Positions 24,240 through 36,900 of a stretch of 64,000 nt of DNA are shown here, one piece after another. Numbering within the stretch: position 1 is the first letter of the stretch; every line of letters begins with the position of its first letter. This DNA comes from Microstegium vimineum. Its lineage: Eukaryota; Streptophyta; Magnoliopsida; Poales; Poaceae. The notes beneath the pieces were generated by a model. It worked only from the letters and a program-made list of their open reading frames with translations, searched no databases and had not been told where the DNA came from. The stretch lies in assembly GCA_022036555.1 (NCBI GenBank), contig CM039141.1:717773-781772 (forward strand), given 5' to 3'. A program made the position numbers and the translations under genes.

Positions 24240-27200
24240 ATGGCTAATCCCAGGAGTGTCATTGAAGTCTCCACAGCAGATCTGACAGGTCATCAAAAAC
24301 AGGCTCTGGAGCAGGCAATGGAGGAATACAAGCGCTCGTATCTTAGATCCTTCAGCCTAAACGGGATCGGCGAAGCAATACAGAAGCAAGATCCGCCGTC
24401 GCCGCGGTAGACCACTTTCAACGCCGATCCTGGTAAAATACAAGAGATGGTTAATTCTGCATTCAATAATGCATTTATTGGCCAATCCAATGTGTTGTCC
24501 GATGTTGTACGCAATGCCATCAAGCAAACGTTCAAGGGACATGCACCATATCATGTTGGTCCAGAGCGTCGTCAACTCGGATCGGCATCTGTTGCAACCC
24601 CATCGGCGGTTCCGGAGGTGTCTCCACCAATCATGAACCAATCTGCCGATGAGGTCATGCCACCAAGATCGAGCCCAGCGACCCTTTGCTCAGGTGAGTA
24701 CAAATCTGGTGGCTTCAGCAATGTCCGGACCTGTCATCCAGAGTCAGTCAACTTCTGCCAGCTGGTGGAGATATGGTATGTCTCCGAATCCATCTACTGA
24801 TTCTGGGTCGGTCCAAGGTGACCAAGCAGGATGGAAGGCTCCCATAGCATCGGCAACATCTGTACAACCTATGGTTTCAATGATGCATTACACTACGTCC
24901 TCTCCAACAATGCAATCGCCAACAGGGAATCTACAAACGGCAATGCCCAGAGTGCTGTGTGCCCAACCATCGGCAGGCCACTTGCCGATACAACGAAGCC
25001 CAGCAGTTGCAAGTCGACCCATGGCGACAATGGTTCTTCAAACTGGGACACCTGCTAATCAGGGTAGCTATGTCATTAATTGTCCGGCGCCACAAGAGCA
25101 GCAGGCATCAGCCGGCTATTAGCCGTTGGCAACTTTTTGGCCGATGCAACAAGGTACGCCAACTGTCAGTCAACCTGCATCGGCAATAGCTACTCAAGCT
25201 GCGGTACCCGTGAGTCCAGGTGATCAATCAAGGGGACAACAAGAACAAACACCCGCCGGTTATTGGTTATCGGCAACTGTTTGGCCGATGCAACAAGGCG
25301 TGCCGATTGCCAATCAACTTGTATCGGCCGTAGCTGCTCAACCCCCGACACCTACAAATCAAAGCTATCATCCAAGAGTACAAGGGTTGCAGGAATCAGT
25401 TGGCTGCCAACCATCGCAAGTCTTGGGTCGGTGCAACAAAACATACCGAGTGTCAATCAGTCTGCATCGGCAGTAGCTGCCCAACCCATGGTATTCGCAA
25501 GTCAAGGCTATCATCTGCGTGTGCAAGAGCTGCGGGAATCAACTAGTTGTCAGCCATCGGTAAGTCATGTGCCGATGACACATAATGTAGGTTGGATTAG
25601 TCAATCGCCGATTCAGCGGCAATATGTGCAGCCTGAGCGCCGAGTGGTGAGAGCTCTGCAGTATCATCCGGCGAATTTGCATGATGAAGCGTCGGTACAT
25701 CACCCGACAAGTATTAAACTACAATACTCGCAAGTGCACAATGAGACATCGGCGCATCGACCGATGAATGTAACGCCACAATGCGAACCAGTGACTGTGC
25801 AAGATGGCTCATTGGCGGCCCTGCCGATGTATGGTGTTCAAACAACTGGTACTGTGTATGTTCCAAACACGTCGAGTACCTTGACATTAAGACCGGAGGT
25901 AGTACATCAACCTAATCAGCTAGCAGACGTTCGGAGTTGCACATCGGTCAGTCAGCCGATGCATAATGTCCATCAGATTGGTGTCATAGACGTGTCAGCT
26001 GCTTCAGCCTGTTCACCACGGAGACACGAAGGGGAACATCAACCTGTTCGGTCCGATTGGTCGGCAAAATCAAAACACAAGGGTGGTTCCAACCGAGGGA
26101 ATGGAAGTTCTAGATTCGGACAGAGAACCAAGTATCGGCGATGCTGAACTAGAAAGATTCACCTTTGATGTCACCGAGGCTGATCCAGATGTCGAATCAT
26201 TCGAGCCCAGGGAGACTTGGAGCGCCAAGGTACTCTTCGTTGGACAGGGGAGCCCTGAATTAGATGATGAGGTGAGTGTCGGCACCGTTGAACGGGTGAA
26301 TGATGAGGAGCCGATACCTTGTGCGTTCGACCAAAAAAGCATTGGGAAGTTCACCTTCCATGTCATGAAGGCCGATGGGATATTTGACTTATTGCTTTGG
26401 GAAGGGCGAATTAAGCTGCCCCCTAATCAGGCAATTCCATCGGCCGAGGAACTCCAGAAGACCAGGTACTGTAAGTGGCACAATACAACTTCTCATAGTA
26501 CCAATGACTGCGAAGTATTCAGGCGGCAGTTGTAGTCGGAGATCGAGTCTGGGCGTATCAAGGTCGAAAACTCTAAAGTCCAGAAGCCGATGAAAGTAGA
26601 TCAGCACCCGTTCCCCAACAATATGTTGGAGATCAGCGAAAAAACCAGAGTGCTGACGTCGGAAACTGCCAGGAGGAACTCATCGGTAGACCCTGGTCAC
26701 CAAGTGCCTGAGCACGATGTAGGGAAGTTCGCCGATGACAGAAGAGGTAAGAAGGTCGTCGATGAAGGTAGCAGTGCCGACAGGGCTCCTGGAGTTGTGA
26801 TCACGCACAGACAGCCAGGGCGGTATCATCGGCAATTACGTGAGGAACGGTATCGGCGAGAAGAAGAAGAGCATCGGGAATAGCTTCGACATAAGGACCA
26901 CTGGAGGTGTCCCTTCTTTGTTCATTGCTGGGAGGAAGGCATCAAGCTGCCCACCGCTGATAATTGTCCGGAGTGCAACGGATACTACGCTACCGATCGG
27001 TCGGGTAAGAGACCTTGTTTTGACGATCAGGCACCCAGATACGCCAGGCCGCTCAGAGAGGACAGATCGGCACACGACCGACTGGGGGGCAAGCTCAGTG
27101 CCCATGATCGGCTTGGCAGGCGTGTTAACTAGGAGGAGCTGGAGGAGATGGCCAGTGCTAAAGTGCCCAACGAAAAAGTATCCTCCAGAAATCCCAACAT

Positions 27201-27357
27201 CGGAAAAAATGCTGATGTAGACGGTGGAAAGCAACACCAACCAGTCTGGAAGACTAAGCTTCCTCCATGGTGCCTAAAGGGACTGACCAAGACCCAGAAG
27301 AGGAGGATTCAGCGCCAGCGCCGCGACGACCTGTATGACACTGCAGAACCCGCGTAG
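24240..27357 (+). pseudogene. E1 gag remnant, core deleted
   Basis: It starts at ATG 24240 with MANPRSVIEVSTADL and matches the E2 gag start. It continues as a Gln/Pro/Ser-rich region with repeated PMQQG-type segments, broken by TAG at 24408 and several frame changes. Near 26070 it jumps to the part that in E2 follows the gag core, so the segment matching E2 31082-31670 is missing. The zinc-knuckle segment (CKWHNTTSHSTNDC) and the CPFF...HCWEEGIKLP...CPEC segment remain. TAG codons interrupt at 26533-26535 and near 26881. It cannot give a normal Gag. Confidence 0.8.
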
Positions 27358-28094
27358 GAGAGGCGGTGGAGGACAAAGCGCAAGGATAGAAGCCCATCGG
27401 CAAACGCCAATGATTCGCCGATGGTCTGATTGAGGTCAGTCTTGGACCTGTTAGTTTGGGGGCTGTATTCGGCAAACCGGTGATTCCAATTATTATACTT
27501 TGGGCATCTACCGATGACTTGTGTATGGAATGCCGCACTGCCGATAGATTCATTAATTGCCGGGAGATGGTTGTGAGAATGATTCTGTTGCGCTTGCGCA
27601 TGATAACTAAGTGTGTATCGCGTGCGTCCCGAGAGTTACATGTTTTATGGTGGGCCTATCGGCGTTGTCTTAATTCTGATCCGATGGAAATATGAAGCCT
27701 CGTTGCCGATTGTTGTTACAATCAGGCTGAATACCGGGGTCAGTTAATGAGTTGGATTACCCAAGATTTTAGCCGATTCGATGAGTTATGTTATCGGTGA
27801 TGATTGCCGATGATTGGGTGAACAAGTGTGCTGATGATACTCTGGCATGAAGTTTAATTTTACCGGTCAGGATTGAATTCTAGGCCTGGGGTGTTTCCTA
27901 ATCAAGTTCCTATCGGATAAGACAGTTTGCCCCCAACAAAGTATACATTCCAGAAACTCTCGGAGGAGTTGACACATGACGTGCTTGTTTGGATGCCTAT
28001 GAAAAGGAATCGTAATACATCGGTAAAACACGCAAACATTATATTACAGGGCAAAATCAAGTATCAGGCTACATTCTTGCCGATACAATAGGCA
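27358..28094 (+). pseudogene. E1 pol remnants and spacer
   Basis: Only scraps match E2 pol. Near 27690-27735 there is a piece of the second RNase H (GCCGATTGTTG, then AATCAGGCTGA). Near 27880-27980 there is the pol C-terminal end (TATCGGATAAGACAG, then TCTCGGAGGAGT). RT, most of RNase H and all of the integrase core are absent. The rest, to the end of the convergent PMD gene, is unrecognised but rich in the TGCCGAT heptamer. Confidence 0.65.
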
Positions 28095-28608
28095 TTAGAA
28101 TAAGGAGCGAATAACGTTTATCGCACGCAGGCGAATCTGTTCTATCTCGTCCATCTCCTTGGCGTCAGCATCGGCAGAGCCCTCAACCGGCTTGATCTTC
28201 TTTTTCCATAAGATGGCTTGCCGAGCATGCTGATCCCTTTCTTGCTGCAGAACCTTGATGGAGTCGGACAGTTGGGTTTTCTGTTGGTTGGCTGCAGTCA
28301 GATTCCCCTCAACATTGTGTAGCTCCGCCAATAGCTCCTCCTTCCTTGCCGACAGTCGAGAGATTTCTTGGTCCAGATTGCCGATGGAAATTTTAGCTTG
28401 ACCGATGCTTCTATGCTTCTCATCGGCAAGATGTTTGAATTTGAGCTTCTCTCCCTCGCTCTTGGCTTGAGCGGCTCTATCGGCGATACGGCGGGCAAGC
28501 CTCTGGTACTGGATCTGTTTGATGTCGATAGAGGCTGCCTGGAGAAGGACTTCTGCTGCGTCGATAGGGAGATAGCTTTGGAGGTCTTTAAAGACAATCC
28601 TTGCTGCC
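28095..28608 (-). pseudogene. E1 PMD gene, exon 5 second part (coiled-coil tail)
   Basis: These 514 bp encode the end of the antisense PMD protein of E1: AARIVFKDLQSYLP, then Glu/Gln/Lys-rich heptad-like sequence to a TGA at 28095-28097. The first 230 bp of the exon lie beyond E2 at 41813-42042. Joined, they give 744 nt, the same as exon 5 of E2 (36901-37644), with no bases duplicated or lost at the E2 junction. The insertion separates the coiled coil from the PMD domain by 13 kb. Confidence 0.85.
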
Positions 28609-29719
28609 TGTTGACACCGTTTTTCGACACGTGTCAAATGGGCTGAGGCTTGACTGGCTGGTGACTATTCCCCATCGGCATCGGTAAAGTATGAGTTGAT
28701 ATGGTCGACGGGAGAGTGCTAGAGAAGGCCAAGTATGTTGCCGATGGAAGCTGGATAGTCTTTGCCGACAAGGGTTAATTGGCGGTCTTGTTGATTGCTG
28801 ATGAGCTGCTGCCGATGAAGACTCTTTGCTGCCGATAAGGACTCGTTGCCGATTGCCGATAAGGGCTCGTTGCCGATTGCCGATGGAAAATAGTTGCCGA
28901 TTGCCGACATGGGTTTATTGCCGATTGCCGACGAGGGATGCTACCAATCGGGAAAAGTGTTGCCAATGCCAATGAGCGTAACTTAGCGCTTGGGGCAGCT
29001 GAAGGTTACCGATGGTCCAAAGAAGGAAGGTGCGGATTAAAGGAATCTGCCGATGGAGAGTTTCCATCGAGAAGAAGTATAAGGAAACTGGTGTTTTGTG
29101 CCAGTATTATTATAGTAGTTTGAGTCCGGCTCTTGCATGGGTCGTTTATTTTCCCTTAAAATAGGTGTGTTTTGTTTAGGAAATAAATATTGTTATCCGG
29201 CTCCTACGCAAGTCAGTTTCCTTTAGAGTAGGAGTTTGTTTTAGGAAAGATATGTGTCGTGTTATTATACAACTCTCCATGCGGGAGTATAAATATGAGC
29301 CCGAGGGCTATGGAATATATATCAATCAACCAAAAAAACAAACCAATTCTACTTTTTATCCTACTTTTATCGCAATTTACCTTCTTATGCATTAGTTGTA
29401 GTTATCAACGAGGTCTTCAAGCTTTCGACGGGCTGCATCAGCTTGATCTCCGTCAAAGTCCTTGTTAGTTCCGTGTGGGAGTACCTCTAGGCTTTGGCAA
29501 TCCGGGCGCATCGCTGTTTGTCTCGTCTAGCTCTGCTCTAAGTTATCCGTGATCAATCTGAGCCTTGACGTCCGGGCGCATCGCTGTCGTCTCGTTCAGT
29601 TTGTCATAGTTATCATCCTTGTCGATTGATTGGTCAAATCGACTGGCACGCCCTCGACATCGAGCTTTGGGTAATAGCCCGAGGTGTTCACGGATCTGAC
29701 GCTTTTTTTTGTGTCAACA
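28609..29719 (+). repeat. E2 5' LTR
   Basis: 1111 bp from TGTTGACACC to GTGTCAACA. It has the same architecture as the E1 LTR, with fewer GATTGCCGAT units, and a TATA box at 29288-29295. Confidence 0.94.
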
Positions 29720-29726
29720 CCTCTTT

Positions 29727-29744
29727 TGGCACACCCGGTGGGAC
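29727..29744 (+). promoter_or_regulatory. E2 primer-binding site
   Basis: TGGCACACCCGGTGGGAC lies seven bases after the LTR. It is the counterpart of the E1 site with two changes (CACACC for CACGCT). Confidence 0.6.
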
Positions 29745-29771
29745 CTGATTATACAAATCTACACATCCGGC

Positions 29772-32700
29772 ATGGCTGATCACGCCGATGTTAATCAGAG
29801 GAATGTCATTGAAGTGTCTGAGGCCGATCTGAAAGATGATCAGAAGCAGGCCATGGAGCGGGCTATGGAGGAATACAGGCAGTTGTATCTCAAATCCTTC
29901 AGCCTCAGCAGGAGCGGCGAAGCAATTCAGAAGCAAGATCCGCCGTTGCCACGGCAGGTCACGTACGACGCCAACCCTGGCAAGCTACAAGAGATGGTTA
30001 ACGCCGCTGTAAGTCAAGCTTTGATTAACCACTCTAGCGTGCTGTCCAATACTGTCTACAATGCTGTTGCACAAACATTCAAAGAAGGACATGCACCGCG
30101 ATATGCCGGCCCAGCGTACCATCAACCTGGGATGGCATCTGCAAGCCCATCGGCGGCTCAGATGGCGTCTTCCACCCCGGTGGAACCGTCTGCCGATGTG
30201 GCTACGTCACCAAGACCGAACGCCGGCGATGCTACCAAGTTCAACGCAGATCCAGCCGCATCGGCAACTTCAGGACCAGCCCCCGCTAACTGGTGGGGAT
30301 ACGGTATGCCTCCGAATCTATATGTTGGCTCTAACCTGGTGCAGGGAGACGGTTCAACCTGGAAGAACTCTATAGCATCGGCAGCACAGCCACAAACGAT
30401 GGCTCATGTGATGCACAACTCCGCGCCTGCTCCAACCATACAAGTGCCATCAGATGATCTCCAAGTGATCCCCAACATACCTCCGATGCCACCATCGGCG
30501 AGCTCTGTGCCGATGCAACACATTATAACTACCGGTAGTCAATCCCTGGCGGCAAACGCTCAAGCCGGAGCTCCGTATCCCCAAGGCAATCTGGTGATCA
30601 ATTGCTCCAAGATTCAAGAGCCGCATGCTCCGGTCAGCTATCAACCATCGGCAAGTCACATGCCGATGCCTTACAATATGGGATGGGTCAACCAGTCACC
30701 AGCTCAGCAGCCCGGCGCGCCAACGTGTTATTATGGAGGCCCAGCTTACATCCAAGGTGGATCATTGGTACAACAACCGATGAACGTAACAGTTCAGCCG
30801 ACTCCGCCAAGTATGTCAAATCATCCATCGGTACGCCAACCGATGCATAGCATGCAAATGACTGATGATGCGCCTGCGACAACTGCATATCTTGAAGGGG
30901 CGCGTCAGCCGACTCCGCCAAGCATGCAAATCTATCCATCGGTAAATCAGCCGATGCATAGCGTCCAGATGACTGGTGCTGCGCCCGCAACTACTGCACA
31001 TCTCCAAGAGGCGCGTCAGCCGACTCCACCAGTCGATAATCAGCCAATGAGTCGGCAGGAGCAGGATGCGTATTGGGTCGGCAAGATTGCCGAAGTCATG
31101 AAGGAGCAATTCGGTATCAAACCCAAGGTCAATACATACTCCTATCGGACCCCGTACCCGCCTGCGTATGACTTGATTCCTCTCCCAAATCGTTACAAGG
31201 TGCTTGATTTTACCAAGTTCTCCGGCCAAGACGACACGTCGATGATGGAGCACATCAACCGCTTCATTATCCAGTGCGGGGAGGCTGCCAGCAGGGAGGA
31301 ATTAAGGGTGAGACTGTTCTCGTCATCATTGTCTGGATCGGCTTTCACATGATTCATATCATTGCCTCCAAATTCTATAATTACATGGGCCGATCTAGAG
31401 AGGCAATTTCACAAATACTTCTTTGCTGGCATACATGAGAAGAAGCTTACCGATTTGGTTAAAATGAGACAGCGCAACGACGAATCGGTAGAAAGTTTTG
31501 TGCAGAGGCTGCAGGATGTGAAGAACAAGTGCTACAGTCTGGTGCTTGATGATCGGCAACTAGCAGATTTGGCCTTCCAGGGGTTACTGCCGCACATCAA
31601 GGACAAATACGCGTCCCAGGAGTTTGAGAGCCTAAGTCACCTGATGTAGAGGATTGCTGATCAGGATATCAAAGCCTTTGAGCCCAGGAAGACTTGGAAC
31701 AAGAAGGTGACCTTCATCGGGAGAGAAGAAGACTCTGGATCGGATGAAGATCTGAGTGTCGATGCGGCCGAATGGGTGAATGATAAGAAGCCTGTGTCTT
31801 GTCCATTCGGCCAAAAGGAAACAGAAAGGTTCACCTTTGATATCACCAAGGCCGATAGGATGTTTGACCTATTGCTGCAAGAGGGGCGAATCAAGTTGGC
31901 GCCCAATCAAGTGATTCCATCAGCCGAAGAGCTCAAGAAGATCAGGTACTGCAAGTGGCATAATGCAACTTCACACAGTACCAATGACTGCAAAGTATTC
32001 AGGCAGCAGTTGCAGTCGGAGATTGAGTCTGGGCGTATTAAGTTTGAAAACTCTAAAGCCCAGAAGCCGATGAAGATAGATCAGCACCCGTTCCCAAACA
32101 ACATGGTGGAAATCAATGACAAAACCAAAGTGCTGACATCGGAAGCCGCCAGAAGGAATTCATCGGTAGATCCTGACTACCAAGTGCCTAAGCGCGACGC
32201 AAGAAAGTTTGTCGATGACAGAAAAGGTAAGAAGGTTGCTGATGAAGGTAACAGCGTCAACAGGGGTCCCGGAGTGGTGATTACTCACAAACAGCCAAGG
32301 CGATATCATCGGCAATCACGTGAGGAACGGTATCGGCAAGAAGAAAGGAGCATCGGGAATGGCTTCGACATAAGGACCACTGGAGGTGTCCCTTCTTTGT
32401 TCATTGCTGGGAAGAAGGCATCAAGCTGCCCACTACCGATAACTGTCCGGAATGCAATGGGTACTACACAGCCGATCGGTCAGGTAAGCGACCTTGTTTT
32501 GATGATCAGGCACCCAGGTACGCCCGGCCGCTCAGAGAAGACAGATCGGCACATGACCGACTGGGGGGCAAGCTCAGTGCCCATGATCGGCTTGGCAGGC
32601 GCGTTGACCAGAGGGAGCTCGAGGAGATGGCCAACGCTAGAGTGCCCGACGAGGAGATATTCTCCGGGGAGCCCAACATCGGAAGAAGTGCCGATGTAAG

Positions 32701-33547
32701 CAGTGAGAGGCAGCATCAACCTGTCTGGAAGACCAAGCTTCCTCCCTGGTGCCCTAAGGGTTTGACTAAGACTCAGAAGAGGAGAATTCAGCGCCAGCGC
32801 CGCGATGACCTATATGACAGTGCAGAACCCTCGGAGGAGAAGCAATGGAGGCCGAAGCGCAAGGACAGAGGCCCATCGGCAGATATAAACATGGTTGTCA
32901 TGTTGCCAATGGAGTTTATGGCACCCGTCAGCGATGATGAAGAGGTTGCCGAGATGGCACAGTTGGTGCTAGACCCGATGGCGGCTATCTTCGAAAAGCC
33001 GGCCGAAGACGAGAGGCAGCACCTGAGGGCTCTGTTTGTTAAGGGCAGGGTGGATGGTCAGCCGATGACCAAAATGCTAGTGGATGGCGGCGCGTCGATC
33101 AACATAATGCCCTATGTCGTGTTCAGGAAGCTTGGTAAAGGCGATCAGGACTTGGTCGAGACCGACATGAAGCTCAAGGACTTCGAAGGCAATGTGTCAA
33201 CCGCCATGGGAGCCATATGTGTTGAACTAACCATCGGCAGCAAGACTTTGCCGACAACATTCTTCGTAATCAGAGGCAAAGGCACCTATAACTTACTCCT
33301 TGGGAGGGACTGGATTCATGCTAATTGTTGTATCCCTTCTACTATGCATCAGAGCTTGGTACAGTGGATTGGGGATAGGATTGAAGTCGTCCGCGGTGAG
33401 GCCCCATCTACTGTTGCATCGGCGGAGTTAGACACTTATGAGCAGACCAGGTGCATATCTGGCGAAGCCTGGGACAAAGAGTTCCTCAAAGTCGCCGATT
33501 ACCGCATCAAACCGATCCAAGCAGTCGGTCCTGAGGAGGAGTTTTGA
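29772..33547 (+). pseudogene. E2 gag-protease, interrupted
   Basis: It begins at ATG 29772 (MADHADVNQRNVIEVSEADL). A Pro/Gln/Met-rich N-terminal region is followed by the gag core (YKVLDFTKFSGQDDTSMMEH..., W-x-DLERQFHKYF, ESVESFVQRLQDVK), the zinc knuckle CKWHNATSHSTNDC (about 31950-31990), a CPFF...CPEC segment (about 32390-32455) and an aspartic protease with MLVDGGASINIM (about 33080) and LLLGRDWIHA. Lesions are TGA at 31350-31352, TAG at 31647-31649 and a frameshift near 32345. The protease frame ends in TGA at 33545-33547, overlapping the ATG of the pol frame. The protease active site is intact. Confidence 0.88.
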
Positions 33548-36500
33548 TGGATCAGTTCGCCGATGACGGAAAGCTGGGGCAGGGCTTCACGTCCGCCGAT
33601 GACTTGCTCAAGGTTGACATCGGCGATGGTAGTAAACCTAGGCGTACTTTTATTAGTGCTAAGTTAGATTCCCAATGTAAGCAGCAGTTAATTGATTTAT
33701 TAAAAGAGAATAAAGATTGTTTTGCTTGGGACTATACAGAGATGCCTGGTTTAGACCGATCGATAGTTGAACATCGGTTACCCATCAAGTCTGATTTTCA
33801 GCCACATCGGCAGCCGGCGCGCCGATGCAATCCTACCATCTTACCCGACATTAAGGCTGAGATTACCAAGTTAATCGAGGCTGGATTCATTCGGCAATGC
33901 CGATATGCCGATTGGATTTCTAATGTGGTTCCTGTGTATAAAAAGAATGGAAAAGTTCGTGTTTGTATTGATTTCAGGAACTTGAACAAGGCTACGCCGA
34001 TGGATGGCTACCCGATGCCCGTTGCCGATCTGCTGATCGATGCTGCTGCCGGACATCAAATTATTAGCTTCATGGATGGTAATGTTGGGTACAATCAAAT
34101 ATTCATGGCTGAAGAAGACATACCCAAGACTGCTTTCCGATGTCCGGGTCACGTCGGCTTGTTTGAGTGGGTAGTCATGACTTTTGGCTTGAAGAATGCC
34201 GGTGCCACTTATCAGAGGGCGATGAATTTTATCTTTCATAAGTACATCGGCACAATTGTTGAGATCTACATCGATGATGTGGTGGTTAAGTCTGGAGACT
34301 TCAAGAAGCATCTTGCCGATTTGTAGAAGATATTGGAGTGGACAAGGAAGCATGGGCTGAAGATGAATCCTAACAAGTGTGCGTTTGGCGTATCGGCAGG
34401 GCAGTTTTTGGGCTTCATGGTGCATCAAAGAGGCATTGAAATCGGCAGAGAATCTATTAATGCAATTAACAGGGTAGTTGCTCCCAAAAACAAGACTGAG
34501 CTGCAGTCTCTGATCGGCAAGATTAATTTCATTAGAAGATTTATATCCAATCTGTCTGGTAAGATTAAATCTTTTAGTCCTCTGTTAAAGTTGAAAGCCG
34601 ATCAGGAATTTATATGGCGAGAAGAGCAGTAGTCAGCCTTAGAAGAGATTAAAAGGTACTTGGTAAATCCCCCAATCTTAGTTCCACCTCAGCACGGGAG
34701 GCCTTTCAGGTTATATTTGTCTGCCGATGACGGTGTTATCGGGTCAGCCTTAATTCAAGAGTTTGAAGGGAAGGAGCGTGTAATATATTACCTGAGCAGA
34801 AGGTTGGTGGACGCTGAAACCAGGTATTCGGCCACAGAGAGAATGTGCTTATGTTTATATTTCTCTTGTACTAAATTAAGACACTACTTACTGTCGGCCG
34901 AATGCACTGTTGTCTGCAAAGATGATGTGGTCAAGTACATGTTGTCAATGCCGATTTTGAGTGGGCGAATCGGTAAATGGATTCTAGCATTATCTGAATT
35001 TGACCTAAGGTATGAATCAGCAAAGGCTGTTAAGGGTCAGGTGATGGCCGATTTTGTCACTCAACACTGCAATATGGTGGGCTTTGTTGAAATTGCCCCT
35101 TGGGCTCTGTTCTTTGATGGGTCTACGTGCAAGGATGGAGCAGGTATCGGTATTCTGTTAATTTCACCCCGAGGACAGAGGTACGAAATTTCTTTGCCGA
35201 TTGTTGCTACTTCAACAAACAATCAGGCTGAGTACCAGGCTTTGCTTAAAGGGTTAGAACTACTCAGGGAAGTGCATGCCGATGCCGTTGAAATCTTCGG
35301 TGATTCCATGTTGGTGATTAATCAGGTGATCGGGACATATGAGTGCCGAAGTGAAGTGTTAATTGCAGCCCATGAGCAGTGTCTGCGGTTGTTAAAGGAG
35401 TTCAAAGAGTACCGCCTTGAGCACATTCCAAGGTTGCATAATGAAGAGGCTAATCGGCTGGCACAGAATGCCTCAGGATATCAGCCGATTCAGGAAGTCA
35501 CGACATCGGTAAAAAATGCCGATGACTGGAGAAAGGGGATTGCCGATTACTTGAGGGATCCATCCAGAAAAGTTGAAAGGCGCCTAAGGTTCCAAGCCAC
35601 TAAGTATGTGCTCCTTGATAATGAGTTGTATTATCGGACAATTGACGGAGTTTTGCTCAGATGTCTTGGCAAAGAGGAATCAAGGGAGTTGATGGGTGAG
35701 ATCCATGAAGGTGTATGTGGAGCGCATCAATCGGCATTCAAGATGAAGTGGATGATTAGGCGGAATGGATATTATTGGCCAACAATCCTGGAAGATTGTT
35801 TCAATTATTTCAAAGGGTGCCAAGATTGTCAGAAGTTTGGTAATGTGCAAAGGGCGCCTGCATTGGCAATGAATCCTATAATTAAACCTTGGCCGTTCAG
35901 AGGATGGGCTATTGATCTCATCGGCCAGATTTATCCGCCGTCGAGCAAGGGGCACAAGTTCATACTTGTTGCTACCGATTACTTCACTAAATGGGTTGAG
36001 GCAATTCCGTTGAAAAAGGTGACATCGGCAAACATGGTGGATTTCGTTAAGGAGCATGTTGTTTACCGATTTGGTATTCCTCAGACCATTACCACCGATC
36101 AAGGGACCATGTTCACATCAGGAGAGTTTGATGACTTTGCTACTAGCATGGGTTTCAAGGTGTTGAATTCTTCTCCTTATTACGCTCAAGCTAACGGTCA
36201 AGCCGAAGCGACTAATAAGGGAGTCATTAAGCTTATAAAGTGCAAGATTGAAGAAAACCCTAGAAGGTGGCACGTGGTGTTGAACGAAGCTTTATGGTCA
36301 TATCGGATGGCTTGTCATGGTGCAACCAAGGTCTCGCCGTATCAGTTGGTTTATGGACACGATGTTGTCCTACCTTGGGAAATTAAAACTGGTTCTAGGC
36401 GATTATCTTTTCAAGATCAGTTGACGACCGATGATTACGTTACTCTGATGAAAGATGAGTTAGAAGATTTGGCAGGTCATCGGTTGAGAGCGTTAATTAA

Positions 36501-36783
36501 TATTGAAGAGAACAAGAAGAGGGTTGCCCGATGGTATGATAAGAAAGTAAAGGTAAAAGAATTTGCCGATGGTGATTTGGTTTGGAAGTTAATTTTACCG
36601 ATTGGGACTAAGAGCTCTAAGTTTGGAAAGTGGTCCCCTAATTGGGAAGGTCCTTATCGGATAAAATAGTCTGCTCCTGGTAATGCGTACATTTTGGAAA
36701 CCCTCGAAGGAGTGACGTTTTCTAGGGCGATTAGCGGCAAATACTTGAAGAGATATTACCCTAGCATATGGGTAGACGCATGA
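33547..36783 (+). pseudogene. E2 pol: RT - RNase H - second RNase H - integrase
   Basis: RT motifs FMDGNVGYNQI, MTFGLKNAGATYQR and YIDDVVVKS (about 34270) are intact. A first RNase H-like region (LYLSADDGVIGSALIQ, LSRRLVDAETRYS) is followed by a second one (LFFDGSTCKDGAGIG, NNQAEYQALLKGLE, FGDSMLVINQ). The integrase has its zinc-binding H-H-C-C (HEGVCGAHQ...CQDCQKFG), the core residues in AIDLIG, TTDQGTMF and NGQAEATN, and a C-terminal part. In-frame TAG codons lie at 34324, 34630 and 36667; otherwise the frame is open to TGA 36781-36783. A dual RNase H is the hallmark of the Tat lineage. Catalytic residues look intact, so this copy is only lightly decayed. Confidence 0.9.
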
Positions 36784-36900
36784 TGCTTAGTCAAATGCCG
36801 ATGAAAAGTAAACTTATAAAAACATCGGTAAAAGCAAACTGGCGTTATATTACAAAACAAAATTAAGTATCAGGTTACATTCTCGCCGATACCACAGGCA

